64,000 nt of DNA. Origin: Acinetobacter geminorum (GTDB lineage Bacteria > Pseudomonadota > Gammaproteobacteria > Pseudomonadales > Moraxellaceae). Both the position numbers and the translations under genes were made by a program. The notes under the pieces are model-generated. The model saw only the letters and a list, made by a program, of their open reading frames with translations, ran no database searches and was not told the DNA's origin. The DNA lies in assembly GCF_013009345.1 (NCBI RefSeq), contig NZ_JABELE010000008.1:1-64000 (forward strand), given 5' to 3'. This document shows, in pieces, positions 26,728 through 35,943 of this stretch. Numbering within the stretch: position 1 is the first letter of the stretch; every line of letters starts with the position of its first letter.

Positions 26728-27801
26728 TCAGACTTCGTGATGAGGTAAAACAAATTCAACATCACTACGGTGTCCGTTTTTCATAAGAGATAATGCAATA
26801 TTTAAAGGAGGTGCCCCTTCAAAAATAACTTCATATAAAGCGTTAGTGATAGGCATATAAACATCTAATTCTTCTGCTTTACCACGCACCTGAACGATTG
26901 TATTGATGCCTTCTGCTGTCTGCCCCAACTCTTTACTTGCCTGATCAAGTGTTTTACCTGAACCTAAAGCATAACCAATCTGATAATTACGGCTTAAAGG
27001 ACTATTACAAGTAGCGAATAAATCACCAACACCTGACAACCCCAAGAATGTAAGCGGATTTGCACCTTGTTTTACTGCAAAACGGCTCATCTCGGCCAAA
27101 GCACGCGTTAAAATCATACTCTTGGTGTTTTCACCAATCTTGTAAGCGGCACCAATTCCCATTGCAACCGCATAAATATTTTTAAGCGCACCACCTAACT
27201 CCACACCGTGCACATCATCACTACCAAAAACACGGAATAGAGCACTATGCAGAGCATGTTGCACAGCATAACGTACTAATTCAGAGTCACTGGCAATAAC
27301 AGTGCCAGATGGCATACCTGCCATAATTTCTTTTGCAAGGTTTGGACCTGATAGCACACCATAAGGAACTTCAGGTAATTCTTCACGAATGATATCGCTC
27401 ATGAAGCTGAAAGTTTTAGCTTCAACACCTTTGGTTAAAGACACAACCGCCTGTGCAGTAATATAAGGAGCAATTTGTTTTAAGACATCACGGAATGAGT
27501 GACTCGGAATTGCGACCAAAATAATATCTCGATCACACACGGCTTGCTCAAGATCAGACACAGCGCGTAATGATGACTCTAAAATAAAATCTGGCAAATA
27601 ACGTTTATTAATGTGGGTTTTATTAATTTCCTCAGCTGTTTCGGCATCACGAATCCAGATCATGGTATCGCAACCATTACGTGCAGCTAAATTTGCCATA
27701 GCCGTCCCGAAGCTACCTCCCCCCAGAACAGTAATACGTAAAGCGGTTTTTTTATCAACCGCAACTGGTTCTACCAAATCTGTAAACTTAAATTCAGCCA
27801 T
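26728..27801 (-). CDS. gpsA: NAD(P)-dependent glycerol-3-phosphate dehydrogenase
   Basis: 357 residues. It reduces dihydroxyacetone phosphate to sn-glycerol-3-phosphate for phospholipid synthesis. The dinucleotide motif GGGSFGTAMA is near residues 27-36. The active-site lysine lies in LGGALKNIYA (about 203-212) and LSGVGDLFATC (about 257-267) is conserved. The C-terminus carries about 20 residues beyond typical GpsA. It has an ATG start, with sixA immediately downstream. Confidence 0.96.
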   Translation of the reverse strand: MAEFKFTDLVEPVAVDKKTALRITVLGGGSFGTAMANLAARNGCDTMIWIRDAETAEEINKTHINKRYLPDFILESSLRAVSDLEQAVCDRDIILVAIPSHSFRDVLKQIAPYITAQAVVSLTKGVEAKTFSFMSDIIREELPEVPYGVLSGPNLAKEIMAGMPSGTVIASDSELVRYAVQHALHSALFRVFGSDDVHGVELGGALKNIYAVAMGIGAAYKIGENTKSMILTRALAEMSRFAVKQGANPLTFLGLSGVGDLFATCNSPLSRNYQIGYALGSGKTLDQASKELGQTAEGINTIVQVRGKAEELDVYMPITNALYEVIFEGAPPLNIALSLMKNGHRSDVEFVLPHHEV

Positions 27802-27835
27802 CTTTTATTATCCTATTTCTTACTTCTACAGACGT

Positions 27836-28411
27836 TTAAGCCTGCCAAACTTTTACGAATTCTTTACTTTCAATATCTGCACGCGGTGCAATCACTTTAG
27901 CTGCTGTGCCGACGTAAATAATACCTGAAATTAAATCACGGGGTTGCAGACCTAAATGCTGTTTTAACCAATTTGATTCGACAACTGCACCACTACGCCA
28001 CATGGTCGAAAAACCTTGAGCTTGTAGAGATAATAAAAGATTTTGTACTGCGGCACCCGTACTTAAGATTTGTTCAAAATGCGGTACTTTCGGATGATCT
28101 TGGAGTTGTGTAAGCGCTAAAATGAGTAGCGGAGCACGAAAAGGATGTTGTTTAACACGTTCGAGTTGAGCGGGATCAGTTTCACCTAAATCTGCCAAAG
28201 CTTTTGCTAGAACTTCACCAAAAGCACCACGTTGTTCGCGTGAAATAACCACAAAACGCGTTGGCTTAAGTCGATGATGATCTGGAGCAGTCAAAGCTGC
28301 TTGGAAAGCTAACTCTAATTGCTCTGTACTTGGAGCTGGTTCAACTAATTGGCCAATAGACTGACGCTGATGAATATTTTGGTGAATTATTTGTATTGCT
28401 GAATCCGTCAT
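27836..28411 (-). CDS. Nitroreductase family protein (YdjA-like)
   Basis: 191 residues of the FMN-dependent nitroreductase fold. The FMN-binding RQSIGQLVEPAPS at the N-terminus, APDHHRLKPTRFVVI (about 42-56) and the dimer-contact NLLLSLQAQGFSTMWRSG (about 128-145) are visible. The pattern is closest to E. coli YdjA, a minimal nitroreductase of unknown physiological substrate. It is 34 bp upstream of gpsA on the same strand and could be co-transcribed. Confidence 0.85.
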   Translation of the reverse strand: MTDSAIQIIHQNIHQRQSIGQLVEPAPSTEQLELAFQAALTAPDHHRLKPTRFVVISREQRGAFGEVLAKALADLGETDPAQLERVKQHPFRAPLLILALTQLQDHPKVPHFEQILSTGAAVQNLLLSLQAQGFSTMWRSGAVVESNWLKQHLGLQPRDLISGIIYVGTAAKVIAPRADIESKEFVKVWQA

Positions 28412-28615
28412 TAATATTGATCTAACTCAAAAATTCAAAATAGATTAGCATAATCTACCGTTAATCCACCATTGAATCTAGTTTATAAAATTAGCGAACT
28501 CTCACTTTGACATTTTTTAATACAAAACATCAAAACTCATACAACGTCTTCAAAATCAAATAGAAAACTTGTGTTCAAATATCAATATCTTTTAGCGATT
28601 AACTTTAGGTGCATT

Positions 28616-28996
28616 ATGAAAAAAATAATTTTAGCGAGCGCAATGAGCGGTGTTGTTTTATTACTTAGTGCTTGCGCAACTACTCCTAAAAATACTTTAG
28701 CAGTTCAAAAAGAAAATAATCAGTTTGAAGTTACAGGTATTGGTAAAACCAATTTAATCGCGAAGAATAATGCGATTACTGCAGCTCAAAAAACTTGCTC
28801 AAAAAACACTACGCCAGTCGTTGTAGATGAAAAAACAACATATAACGGTGTATTAAAAGATGTTGTAAGCGAAAAAACAGGTCAAATGGTTGAAGCAGCA
28901 GCAGGTGTTATTGGTACATTAACTGGTAAAAATGCATCTCTAGCAAAAGATGATGACTACCAAACCACGCTTACCTTTTATTGTAAAATTAACTAA
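28616..28996 (+). CDS. Small lipoprotein, unknown role
   Basis: 126 residues from the ATG at 28616. A lipoprotein signal peptide ends in LLSAC, so mature Cys20 is lipid-modified. A GTG at 28571 would add 15 residues and spoil the signal, and AGGT before the ATG supports the shorter form. The mature part has a compact TTPKNTLAVQKENNQFEVTG region and a C-terminal cysteine pair candidate. I do not recognise the family. It is divergent from the nitroreductase and convergent with rhlB, with a shared terminator. Confidence 0.65.
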   Translation: MKKIILASAMSGVVLLLSACATTPKNTLAVQKENNQFEVTGIGKTNLIAKNNAITAAQKTCSKNTTPVVVDEKTTYNGVLKDVVSEKTGQMVEAAAGVIGTLTGKNASLAKDDDYQTTLTFYCKIN

Positions 28997-28998
28997 TC

Positions 28999-29032
28999 AA
29001 AAAAAATCCCAATCAAATGATTGGGATTTTTT
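28999..29032. terminator. Bidirectional terminator, lipoprotein / rhlB
   Basis: ATCCCAATCA (29006-29015) pairs with TGATTGGGAT (29018-29027), flanked by A8 and T6. It overlaps the space between the two convergent stops. Confidence 0.88.
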
Positions 29033-29033
29033 A

Positions 29034-30185
29034 TTAGCAATAACCATCTAATCTGGTCAGTGGTAATTTTTTACCAATTGCTTTTTCAATTTCGGGTAAA
29101 TAGAAGGCATCATCTTCAGATAAGAAACTAATACTTACCCCTTGTGAGCCAGCACGACCTGTACGACCAATACGGTGCACATAATCATCAGACTGTTCAG
29201 GCAATGTAAAGTTGATGACATGCGACACACCATCCACATGAATACCACGACCAGCAACATCTGTCGCAATCATAATATTATGTTTACCTTGCTTAAATTG
29301 CTCTAACATTTTTAAACGTTTATCTTGAGCAATTTCACCTGAAAGCATACCTACTCTGTATCCATCTTTCTTTAAATGATCATAAAGACGACGCACCTGA
29401 TCACGTCGATTAGCAAAAATCATCACTTTATCGATCGGTTCTTCACGCAAGATATCTTGTAATAAACGATATTTATCTTGTTTAGCCACAACATAAACAC
29501 GTTGCTCAACATCATTATTCGTTTTTTGCTCAGGCTCAATTTCAACAGTGATTGGTTCAAACAACCATTGTCTTGCCAAATTAAGAACATCATAACTAAA
29601 TGTCGCTGAGAACATGAGCGTTTGACGCTGTTCCTTACGAGGAGAATAACGGACAATACGTTTTACCGAAGGAATAAATCCCATGTCCAATAAACGGTCG
29701 GCTTCATCAATAACTAAAAATTCAATTTGATCTAGCCAAACTTCTTTCTGTTCTACAAAATCAATTAGACGCCCAGGTGTAGCCACCATGATATCGACAA
29801 AATTAGCATCTAGCTGTTTCTTTTGCTTATCAAAATCCACACCCCCTAATAATGTTACAAGGTGCAAATCTGAAAATTTTGTGAGTAGCTTTGCATCACT
29901 TTCAATCTGCAATGCCAATTCACGAGTAGGGGCCAAAATTAAGGCACGTGGCTCACCACGGAAACGCTGCTCTTGAACTGGATTATTGAGTAAATCATTA
30001 ATTACACTAATCAGAAAGGCTGCTGTCTTACCAGTTCCTGTTTGTGCTCGCCCAATTGCATCATGCCCGGCTAATGTATATTTTAAAACCTTTTGCTGAA
30101 TTGGGGTCATTTGAGTAAACCCTAAAGCATCAATCGCCTTTTTAAGTTGCGGATGTAAATTCAAGGTTTCAAAACCAGATGTCAT
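29034..30185 (-). CDS. rhlB: DEAD-box RNA helicase RhlB
   Basis: 383 residues. It has all core motifs in order: Q motif (MTPIQQK, about 27), GTGKT (about 50), PTRELA (about 89), DEAD (about 163), SAT (about 194), and HRIGRTGR (about 336). The short C-terminus with no RNA-binding extension fits RhlB, the mRNA-unwinding partner of RNase E in the degradosome. The frame opens at TTG 30203, but the ATG at 30185 fits the family start MTSGFETLNLHPQL. Confidence 0.88.
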   Translation of the reverse strand: MTSGFETLNLHPQLKKAIDALGFTQMTPIQQKVLKYTLAGHDAIGRAQTGTGKTAAFLISVINDLLNNPVQEQRFRGEPRALILAPTRELALQIESDAKLLTKFSDLHLVTLLGGVDFDKQKKQLDANFVDIMVATPGRLIDFVEQKEVWLDQIEFLVIDEADRLLDMGFIPSVKRIVRYSPRKEQRQTLMFSATFSYDVLNLARQWLFEPITVEIEPEQKTNNDVEQRVYVVAKQDKYRLLQDILREEPIDKVMIFANRRDQVRRLYDHLKKDGYRVGMLSGEIAQDKRLKMLEQFKQGKHNIMIATDVAGRGIHVDGVSHVINFTLPEQSDDYVHRIGRTGRAGSQGVSISFLSEDDAFYLPEIEKAIGKKLPLTRLDGYC

Positions 30186-30235
30186 AAATACGTGCTCTAA
30201 CAAACAATCTCTCGAATGAGAAGATCATTATAAAC

Positions 30236-30264
30236 AAAAACGCCCCAATTCAAAAATTGGAGCG
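30236..30264 (-). terminator. Terminator of second cold-shock gene
   Basis: CGCCCCAATT pairs with AATTGGAGCG around a 4-base loop, with a T run on the minus strand, 30 bp past the csp stop. Confidence 0.82.
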
Positions 30265-30293
30265 TCCATGATTCATCAAAAGATGAATTAGTC

Positions 30294-30506
30294 TTAGTCT
30301 AAAGGCTGAACGTTTTCAGCTTGAAAACCTTTTTGACCTTGTACAACGCTAAATTCTACGCGTTGACCATCACGTAGAGAACGGTGACCGTCACCTACGA
30401 TTGCACGGAAATGAACGAATACGTCGTCACCGCCGTTACGTTGAATAAAACCAAAGCCTTTAGTGTCATTAAACCACTTTACTACGCCTTGTTCACGAGC
30501 TGTCAT
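30294..30506 (-). CDS. Cold-shock family protein, second copy
   Basis: A 70-residue OB-fold protein with KGFGFIQ (RNP1) and DVFVHF (RNP2). It differs from the first csp (8336-8545) in its charged loop (RNGGDDVF) and in the basic DGHRSLRDGQRVEF stretch, so it is a paralogue rather than a recent duplicate. It acts as an RNA chaperone in the cytosol. It is monocistronic, with a 5' region of about 370 bp without genes. Confidence 0.93.
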   Translation of the reverse strand: MTAREQGVVKWFNDTKGFGFIQRNGGDDVFVHFRAIVGDGHRSLRDGQRVEFSVVQGQKGFQAENVQPLD

Positions 30507-30879
30507 AAGTCAATCCTCAGATGTTGAAAAAAGGACCTTCCGGTGTTGCAAACAGCAGAGCAAACAAGGTTTTAAAATATTTATAATCTTAAAGCTTGTA
30601 ATCATTCTGTAAAACTATCAACAATTTCCGGTTACATCCATTTGTTATAGGGTTATTAAATCAATTTGATTGTGTGGTAAATCCTAAAACGGTTCGAGCT
30701 TAACATGGGTTTATGACAATTAATAGAATTTTTTTCAATTATTTCCCCTATTTTTAGTTCTTTTTTTAAACAGCTTATTACAATATTTTTTATAGAAATT
30801 AGCCAGATCTTCTTCCATAAAATATGCTGCAATTACTAAAAATTTGTTAGAATATTTTTTTTAGTTGTTTTGATGATGA
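30507..30879. other. Intergenic region csp / TusA-like
   Basis: A 373 bp divergent spacer holding the csp leader and the promoter of the TusA-like gene. A+T-rich, with no hairpin or small ORF I can support. Confidence 0.45.
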
Positions 30880-31125
30880 ATGAGCAATACTTCTTCTAAT
30901 ACAGCACCCATTGAAATTAATGCCCTTGGACAACCCTGCCCAATGCCATTGTTAATGCTAAAACGTGAACTTAAAAAAGCGTCGGGCAAACAACAATTTT
31001 TATTAAAATCGTCAGATCCTCATAGTGAAATTGATGTAACTCGTTACTGTGGTTTACATCATTTTATGTGTCAAACAACTCACATATCAGACAGAGAATT
31101 TCACTATTTAATTGAAACTCAATAA
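30880..31125 (+). CDS. TusA/SirA-like sulfurtransferase
   Basis: 81 residues. The family signature LGQPCPMPLLMLKREL (residues 16-31) holds the sulfur-carrying cysteine in CPMP. TusA-like proteins pass sulfur for tRNA thiolation or molybdenum cofactor. The sequence differs from canonical TusA after residue 50, so the precise pathway is open. It lies 133 bp before rpoH on the same strand. Confidence 0.82.
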   Translation: MSNTSSNTAPIEINALGQPCPMPLLMLKRELKKASGKQQFLLKSSDPHSEIDVTRYCGLHHFMCQTTHISDREFHYLIETQ

Positions 31126-31258
31126 TTCTTTGCTAAACTAAAAGATTAGAAATTGCATAAAATTTTACATTTCTCTACCCAATTTTCCTTAATTATGAAG
31201 CTGATTCAAATTAAGATGAATTTATTGGTTATCCCATTCGATCCTATAAGGAGAACTC

Positions 31259-32125
31259 ATGAGTGACAGCAGCAATCAATTGATGCCCCTGTCATTGTCT
31301 GCGCCCGGTGTAAACCTTGGTGCATATATCAGTACTGTCAATCAGATTCCTATTTTAACGGCAGAGCAAGAAAAAGAACTTGCTGAACGTTATTATTATG
31401 ACCAAGATCTTGATGCCGCAAAAATGCTGGTAATGTCGCATTTACGCTTTGTCGTTCACATTGCGCGCAGCTATGCAGGTTATGGCCTACCACAAGGCGA
31501 CCTTATTCAAGAAGGTAATTTAGGCTTAATGAAAGCCGTAAAACGTTTCGACCCAAATATGGGCGTGCGTTTAGTATCTTTTGCCGTCCATTGGATTAAG
31601 GCAGAAATTCATGAATACGTTATACGCAACTGGCGTATCGTTAAAATTGCAACGACAAAAGCTCAGCGTAAATTATTTTTCAATTTACGTAGTTTAAAAA
31701 AATCGAGTAAAAAATTAACGCTCGAAGAAGCTCAATCAATTGCTAATGACTTAAATGTAACTCCAGAACAAGTTCTGGAAATGGAAGGTCGTTTAACTGC
31801 TTATGATGCTGCTTTTGAAGCACAAGGCGATGACGACGACGATACTCCACACACAGCGCCTGCGTTGTATCTTGAAGATAACCGCTACGACCCTGCCCGT
31901 TTAGTCGAGAACGAAGACTGGGAAGAGCAAAGTACTTCAGCCTTGCATGATGCCATGGACCAGTTAGATGACCGTTCGCGTAATATTTTGCAGCGCCGTT
32001 GGTTAGATGATGATAAATCTACCCTACATGAGCTTGCCGCTGAATATAATGTTTCGGCAGAACGTATTCGTCAGCTTGAAAAAAATGCGATGGAAAAAAT
32101 TAAAACTGCCATGTCAGCTAGCTAA
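31259..32125 (+). CDS. rpoH: RNA polymerase sigma factor RpoH (sigma-32)
   Basis: 288 residues. It directs heat-shock transcription. Region 2 (DLIQEGNLGLMKAVKRFDP, about 81-99), the RpoH box QRKLFFNLR (about 137-145) and region 4.2 (LHELAAEYNVSAERIRQLEKNAMEKIK, near the C-terminus) are present. The RpoH box separates it from other sigma-70 members. AAGGAG sits 6 bases before the ATG. A terminator follows. An mRNA thermometer in its 5' end is known in relatives; I did not establish one here. Confidence 0.96.
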   Translation: MSDSSNQLMPLSLSAPGVNLGAYISTVNQIPILTAEQEKELAERYYYDQDLDAAKMLVMSHLRFVVHIARSYAGYGLPQGDLIQEGNLGLMKAVKRFDPNMGVRLVSFAVHWIKAEIHEYVIRNWRIVKIATTKAQRKLFFNLRSLKKSSKKLTLEEAQSIANDLNVTPEQVLEMEGRLTAYDAAFEAQGDDDDDTPHTAPALYLEDNRYDPARLVENEDWEEQSTSALHDAMDQLDDRSRNILQRRWLDDDKSTLHELAAEYNVSAERIRQLEKNAMEKIKTAMSAS

Positions 32126-32142
32126 AAATAAATGTAAAAAAT

Positions 32143-32163
32143 AAAAGGGCGATTCGCCCTTTT
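32143..32163 (+). terminator. Terminator of rpoH
   Basis: AAAAGGGCG (32143-32151) pairs with CGCCCTTTT (32155-32163), followed by GTTTT. Confidence 0.85.
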
Positions 32164-32237
32164 GTTTTATCTGGCTATGTTTAGCCAACCTATTCTATGG
32201 TAACGTTGCCTTTCATTATTCAGTTGCATTTTTTGTT

Positions 32238-32603
32238 ATGTGGATCGCCATTTCAGCCCTTAATCTTGCTTTTGCAGTCATGTTGGGTGCTTTTGGAGCA
32301 CATGGTCTTAAAGCTCACGCGGGTCCTGAGCAACTTGCTTGGTGGCAGACTGCAACCGACTACTTTTTTTATCATGCGCTTGGCCTATTAGCTCTTGGTA
32401 TTTTAAGTAAGGTTCTTCCTCATTTCCCAATCAAGTTATCTTTCTTGCTTATCCAAATTGGTATTCTATTTTTTTGTGGTTCGCTTTACATCATGGCGCT
32501 AGGTTTACCACGAATATTAGGCGCAATTACGCCAATCGGTGGAGCCTTAATGATTGCGGGATGGCTAGTCTTGGCTTGGAATGCTTTCAAATACGCAAAA
32601 TAA
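32238..32603 (+). CDS. DUF423 membrane protein
   Basis: 121 residues with four membrane helices. The opening ALNLAFAVMLGAFGAHGLK and the central YHALGLLALG are typical of DUF423, a small inner-membrane family of unknown function. It starts at the ATG at 32238. It lies 13 bp ahead of thiS. Confidence 0.88.
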   Translation: MWIAISALNLAFAVMLGAFGAHGLKAHAGPEQLAWWQTATDYFFYHALGLLALGILSKVLPHFPIKLSFLLIQIGILFFCGSLYIMALGLPRILGAITPIGGALMIAGWLVLAWNAFKYAK

Positions 32604-32616
32604 TCGGAATGTGATC

Positions 32617-32814
32617 ATGCAAATTTATTTAAATGGCGAATTAACGGACACGCCTAGCCAAAACCTGTTGCAACTCATTCAGGAGTTGGCACTTGAAGGA
32701 AAACGTTTTGCTGTTGAGCACAATCAGCAAATCGTTTCTAAAAGCAAATTAGAGCAAATTTCTATTGCTCAACATGACCGTATCGAAATTATTCACGCTG
32801 TTGGCGGCGGCTAA
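32617..32814 (+). CDS. thiS: Sulfur carrier protein ThiS
   Basis: 65 residues of ubiquitin-like fold. The C-terminus ends in Gly-Gly (HAVGGG), which is adenylated and then thiocarboxylated to donate sulfur to thiazole synthesis. The ATG at 32617 (MQIYLNGE) is the family start; a longer frame from 32581 lacks support. It is followed by thiG after 13 bp. The rest of the thiamine thiazole pathway (thiF, thiO/thiH) is not in this window. Confidence 0.94.
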
Positions 32815-32827
32815 GTCGGAGTTATCC

Positions 32828-33613
32828 ATGCAAGACACCCCTCTCATTATTGGTTCACGTTCTTTTCAATCTCGTTTATTGGTAGGAACAGGGAAATATA
32901 AAGACTTAAATGAAACGGATTTAGCCATTCAAGCTAGTGGTGCAGAAATCGTAACTGTCGCAATCCGCCGTGTGAATATTGGACAAAATCCAGATCAACC
33001 GAATTTACTTTCTGTCATTCCACCAGAAAAATATACAATTTTGCCAAATACTGCAGGTTGTTTTGATGCTGACAGCGCAGTACGTACCTGCATGTTAGCG
33101 CGTGAGTTACTCGATGGTCATAACCTAGTAAAACTTGAAGTTCTAGGTGATGAAAAAACCTTATATCCAAATGTAACCGAGACCTTAAAAGCGGCTCGTA
33201 CTTTGATTGATGATGGTTTTGAGATTATGGTCTATACCTCTGATGACCCGATCATTGCGCAAGAACTTGAAAGTATGGGCTGTGTTGCGATTATGCCTTT
33301 AGGCAGTCTAATTGGTTCAGGTTTAGGTATTCTAAACCCACACACCATTTCAATTATTAAAGAGAATGCGAAAGTTCCAGTTTTAGTCGATGCAGGCGTT
33401 GGCACAGCAAGTGATGCTGCTATTGCAATGGAACTCGGTTGTGATGGTGTATTGATGAATACAGCAATTGCAGCTGCGCAAAACCCTATTTTAATGGCTT
33501 CTGCAATGAAAAAAGCTGTTGAAGCAGGACGTGAAGCATTTTTAGCAGGTCGTATGCCACGCAAACGTATGGCAAATGCAAGCTCGCCAGAAACAGGTTA
33601 TTTCTTTAAATAA
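32828..33613 (+). CDS. thiG: Thiazole synthase ThiG
   Basis: 261 residues. It joins deoxyxylulose phosphate, dehydroglycine and ThiS thiocarboxylate into the thiazole ring. The Schiff-base lysine lies in [10 protein letters not shown] (about 101-110), and the phosphate-binding [12 protein letters not shown] (about 190-201) is present. The frame opens far upstream, but GGAG six bases before the ATG at 32828 fixes the start. Confidence 0.96.
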
Positions 33614-33623
33614 TTTATTTCCA

Positions 33624-33651
33624 AGGAATCACTGCTTTTCCAGTGATTCCT
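33624..33651. terminator. Hairpin after thiG
   Basis: AGGAATCACTG pairs with CAGTGATTCCT (11 bp) around a 6-base loop. It lacks a clean T run, so terminator function is probable but not certain. It sits between thiG and the convergent HD gene. Confidence 0.55.
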
Positions 33652-33712
33652 CTCCTGTCATATAACCATTTTACGTTTTAAAAATATATCGCTTTATTCT
33701 AATATGCTTAGG

Positions 33713-34336
33713 CTATTCCAATATTCGTCTTAAATTATCCTTGGCGTTTAACTCAAAATTCTTTTGGAAATATCCAGTTTGATAAAGTGGCTCAGACTGA
33801 TAAAAATGTATTAAAACTTGTTTTCTCTTAATTGAATATACTTCTGGATCAACCCAAGAATACTCCTGCTGAATTTGCTGTTCATACTGGATAAAACGTT
33901 CAGGTGTTGCTGCCAAAATAGCTAAATCAATATCCAACAAAAATTGCAAATCTATTTCATCGGTTAATGCATGCTTTTGAGTCGCAAGTATCCAACGCTT
34001 TATTTTCTCTAGGGTATCGAACGATAAATCTTGCGCCATCAATTGTTCAAATAACTCGGCACTTTTAAGCTCATTATCTGGTGCTTGAGGATCATAGATA
34101 ACATCATGAAACCAGAGAGCCAATGCAACAGCATACGGATCATTCAATTCGTATTGAACCGCCTCCATTAAACTCAAACATTCATATAAATGTTGTACGG
34201 TGTGGTAGGCTCGCTGCTTTTCACTATAAGCCGCAATAAGTTCATTATAGATTTTCTGCGGTTCAGAAAAATCATAATGCTGATGCAGCTCAAACCAAAC
34301 ATGCTTTAGTTTTGATAAATAAAGCTGCATCATCAT
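33713..34336 (-). CDS. HD-superfamily metal-dependent phosphohydrolase
   Basis: 207 residues. The HD signature can be followed: YHTVQHLY (about 43-50), WFHDVIYD (about 74-81, with His-Asp) and a distal aspartate in LLDIDLAIL (about 132-140). Relatives are predicted metal-dependent phosphohydrolases with unknown substrates. The start has three consecutive ATG codons, so the exact first residue is not decided. It lies 19 bp past yaaA on the same strand. Confidence 0.82.
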   Translation of the reverse strand: MMMQLYLSKLKHVWFELHQHYDFSEPQKIYNELIAAYSEKQRAYHTVQHLYECLSLMEAVQYELNDPYAVALALWFHDVIYDPQAPDNELKSAELFEQLMAQDLSFDTLEKIKRWILATQKHALTDEIDLQFLLDIDLAILAATPERFIQYEQQIQQEYSWVDPEVYSIKRKQVLIHFYQSEPLYQTGYFQKNFELNAKDNLRRILE

Positions 34337-34355
34337 CTATTAACCACGCTTAAGA

Positions 34356-35129
34356 TTATTGTTCATCACGCTTAAACACCAACTCTTTTGCTGATGAGTT
34401 ATCAGCATCAAAGTAGTAACCCTCGGTATTAAAAGCTTTGATGTCTTCAGCTTTATTTAATTGGTTTTCAATAATAAAACGGGCCATTAAACCGCGTGCT
34501 TTTTTCGCATAGAAACTAATGACTTTATATTTGCCATTTTTCTGGTCAAGGAAAACAGGCTTTACAATTTCAGCCTTAATTTTCTTTTCATTGACAGACT
34601 TGTAATATTCATCTGAAGCTAGATTTACCAGTAATTCAGATTTAATTGCTGCCAAGTCTTCATTAATTTGGTTAGTGATAATATCACCCCAGAATTCATA
34701 CAAATTATGACCACGAGTATTTTTTAATTTGGTACCCATTTCTAAACGATAAGGCATCATTAAATCTAAAGGACGCAGTAAGCCATAAAGACCAGAAAGC
34801 ATACGTAAATGCTGCTGTGCAAAATCAATATCTTTGTCTTTTAATTGATAAGCATCTAAACCAGTATAGACATCACCTTTAAATGCATAAATCGCCTGAC
34901 GAGCATTCGAGAAATTAAATTCTGGATTCCAGTCTCTAAATCGATCTGCATTTAATGTGGCAATTTTCTCACTCACACTCATTAAACTCGCAATTTCCGA
35001 AGCAGAAAGTTTGCGACAAACATCAATTAATTGTGCTGAGTTTTCTAACAAGCGAGGCTGAGTAAACTCATCTGTAGGTAACGCTGTTTCATAATCTAAA
35101 GTTTTTGCAGGAGAAATTAAAGCAAGCAT
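34356..35129 (-). CDS. yaaA: Peroxide stress protein YaaA
   Basis: 257 residues. It matches the YaaA/DUF328 family throughout: LALISPAKTLDYE at the start, RPLDLMMPYRLEMGTKL near 120-136 and FYAKKARGLMARF near 205-217. In E. coli YaaA lowers intracellular iron and protects from peroxide, and it binds DNA. A TTG at 35135 would add two residues; the ATG at 35129 has AGG six bases upstream and is chosen. Confidence 0.93.
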   Translation of the reverse strand: MLALISPAKTLDYETALPTDEFTQPRLLENSAQLIDVCRKLSASEIASLMSVSEKIATLNADRFRDWNPEFNFSNARQAIYAFKGDVYTGLDAYQLKDKDIDFAQQHLRMLSGLYGLLRPLDLMMPYRLEMGTKLKNTRGHNLYEFWGDIITNQINEDLAAIKSELLVNLASDEYYKSVNEKKIKAEIVKPVFLDQKNGKYKVISFYAKKARGLMARFIIENQLNKAEDIKAFNTEGYYFDADNSSAKELVFKRDEQ

Positions 35130-35254
35130 AGACAACCTGAAAAAATTATTCTTAATACCAACTATAACAGTAGATATTTTTTAATGCTAACTCGTGTTTT
35201 CAATGACGACTATCGGTAAAATAGCATCACGTTTTGTTATTTAGCGGTTCTTAT

Positions 35255-35887
35255 ATGTCTGAGCAAACTTTCATCCAGGGTCCAGTAGGTAAAATTGAAC
35301 TTTTCGTTGACCGCCCTGAAGGTGAAATCAAAGGCTTTGCGGTTGTTTGCCATCCGCACCCATTGCAAGGTGGAACCCCTCAACATAAAGTCCCTGCCCT
35401 TTTAACCCAAATTTTTAATGAATATGGTTGTATTGTTTATCGTCCTAGTTTCCGTGGTTTAGGGGGCAGTGAAGGTGTTCATGATGAAGGCCATGGTGAA
35501 ACTGAAGATATCTTAGCTGTAATTGAGCACGTTCGTAAGCTTCATGAAGGCCTACCATTTTATGCAGGCGGTTTTAGCTTTGGCTCACATGTTTTAGCAA
35601 AATGCTTTGCACAGCTCGAACCTGAATTACGACCTGTACAGTTAATTTTATGTGGTTTACCAACAGCTACTGTAGTAGGTTTACGCCACTATAAAACTCC
35701 TGAAATTCAAGGTGATATTCTCCTCATCCATGGTGAGCAAGATGACATTACTTTGCTTTCAGATGCGATTGAATGGGCAAAACCACAAAAGCATCCAATC
35801 ACGATTTTACCGGGTGCTAACCACTTCTTTACAGGTTATTTAAAACAGCTTCGCCAAATCATTACACGTTTTATTATCATGAAATAA
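35255..35887 (+). CDS. Small alpha/beta hydrolase
   Basis: 210 residues. It has CHPHPLQGGT near residues 30-39, RPSFRGLGGSEG near 67-78 and the nucleophile-like GGFSFGSHV near 108-116, typical of the COG2945-type hydrolases. Asp and His in GEQDD and GANHFF complete a likely triad. The substrate is unknown. The ATG at 35255 fits the family start better than the upstream frame. Confidence 0.82.
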   Translation: MSEQTFIQGPVGKIELFVDRPEGEIKGFAVVCHPHPLQGGTPQHKVPALLTQIFNEYGCIVYRPSFRGLGGSEGVHDEGHGETEDILAVIEHVRKLHEGLPFYAGGFSFGSHVLAKCFAQLEPELRPVQLILCGLPTATVVGLRHYKTPEIQGDILLIHGEQDDITLLSDAIEWAKPQKHPITILPGANHFFTGYLKQLRQIITRFIIMK

Positions 35888-35897
35888 ACGGTAACTT

Positions 35898-35931
35898 GAT
35901 GGGCATAACTTGAGAGTATGCCCATCATTTT
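35898..35931 (+). terminator. Terminator after alpha/beta hydrolase
   Basis: GATGGGCATA (35898-35907) pairs with TATGCCCATC (35917-35926) around a 9-base loop, followed by ATTTTT. It lies between the hydrolase and convergent rtcR. Confidence 0.75.
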
Positions 35932-35943
35932 TAAGCCATGTCC

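Noticed and set aside
32197..32391. 64-codon frame overlapping the DUF423 gene
   Set aside because: Out-of-frame shadow of a well-matched DUF423 protein.
32604..32616. TPP riboswitch before thiS
   Set aside because: Only 13 bp separate the DUF423 gene and thiS; no room for the aptamer.
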